Assembly (NCBI GenBank): GCA_965646165.1
Contig: CBFFYP010000069.1
Coordinates: 1 to 24,597 of the forward strand
DNA: 24,597 nucleotides
Direction of reading: 5' to 3'
Source: MGBC114844 sp910585855
GTDB lineage: Bacteria > Bacillota > Clostridia > Lachnospirales > Lachnospiraceae
Shown here: positions 24,332-24,597 of the stretch, in pieces
How the letters are laid out: every line of letters starts with the position of its first letter
Numbering within the stretch: position 1 is the stretch's first letter
The notes under the pieces: model-generated
What the model saw: the letters and a program-made list of their open reading frames with translations, nothing else
Database searches by the model: none
Told to the model about the DNA's origin: nothing
Translations under genes and position numbers: made by a program

Positions 24332-24597
24332 GGACGCCAGAGGCGGTTTGCTCCTGTCCTTTGCCTGCTCCGCTCCAAACGGTAAGAAAGTCTAGGGCTT
24401 CTGATTTTGGTTCATCCGGTCGGACGAACCGGGGCGCAATTCGCCCTCATAACAACCGAAGCGAACCGGGTGTAAGGAAGGATTTTACCAACCAAAAAAC
24501 ATTCTCTTCCCTATCTTCCGGGCTAAACACGCCCCTTTTTTTGCATACCCTGCATAGAAGCAGGATATGCAAAAAATTCTAGGTGTTTCCACAGAAG
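24332..24597 (-). repeat. Structured dispersed repeat, copy R3 (inverted; 5' end outside window)
   Basis: On the minus strand this repeats R1 and R2: the T6-GCATA-TCCTGC hairpin (24536-24576), GGGGCGTGTTTAGCCCGG (about 24518-24535), a 27-base stretch identical to R1 around 24462-24488, the GGGCG-AATTG-CGCCC hairpin (about 24431-24445), CAGAAG and the conserved end GGCGTCC (24332-24338 complement). Its inner GGTTC/GAACC hairpin (near 24406-24427) is better paired than in R1. The other outer arm lies beyond base 24597. R1 and R3 face each other as inverted repeats around the whole locus. Confidence 0.75.

Overview
The window looks like a piece of an AT-rich Firmicutes genome, most likely a gut clostridium of the Lachnospiraceae type. 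The reasons are low G+C, strong AGGAGG-type ribosome binding sites, tRNA-Gln genes without an encoded CCA, and a gene set (GlfT2-like, LicD, COG5610-like and Gpi18-like proteins) typical of surface-polysaccharide loci in that group. The genus is not established.

Layout: (1) 1-517 holds a structured repeat (copy R1, cut by the window edge) and an AT-rich stretch with a dyad over a likely promoter. (2) 518-1819 encodes a TnpB-family protein in which all three RuvC catalytic positions appear to be lost. (3) 2092-7795 is a glycan assembly and export block: GT4, GT2, COG5610-like protein, ABC-2 permease, ABC ATPase and HAD protein. (4) 7796-8409 is non-coding and carries the most complete copy (S1 plus R2) of the structured repeat. 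(5) 8410-22788 is a second run of genes on the same strand: two GlfT2-like galactofuranosyltransferases, an ILEI-LicD fusion, a LicC-LicA fusion, a TarI/IspD-like cytidylyltransferase, a polyprenyl-phosphate glycosyltransferase, a Gpi18-like transferase split at a G6 tract, an SGNH-ILEI membrane-anchored protein, a YfhO-family protein and an acyltransferase 3. (6) 22789-23346 holds a promoter-driven TnpB 3'-end/guide-RNA-like remnant and a second S repeat. (7) 23347-23563 has two identical tRNA-Gln(CUG) genes. (8) 23684-24211 is a PAP2 phosphatase on the minus strand, followed by inverted repeat copy R3 at the right edge.

The genes together suggest a cell-surface glycan exported by an ABC transporter, probably containing galactofuranose, decorated with phosphocholine or another CDP-activated alcohol phosphate, with side sugars added outside the membrane from lipid-linked donors, and probably acylated. 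No flippase, polymerase, initiating sugar-phosphate transferase, UDP-galactopyranose mutase or choline importer is visible, so those steps must be encoded elsewhere.

The most unusual content is non-coding: a dispersed repeat family of up to about 540 nt, with base-paired arms and compensatory changes between copies. One copy lies just upstream of the apparently nuclease-dead TnpB homologue, one inside the polysaccharide locus, and one inverted at the far edge. A separate orphan TnpB-type guide-RNA scaffold lies near the tRNAs. A functional link between the dead TnpB homologue and these RNAs is my inference, not something the sequence proves.
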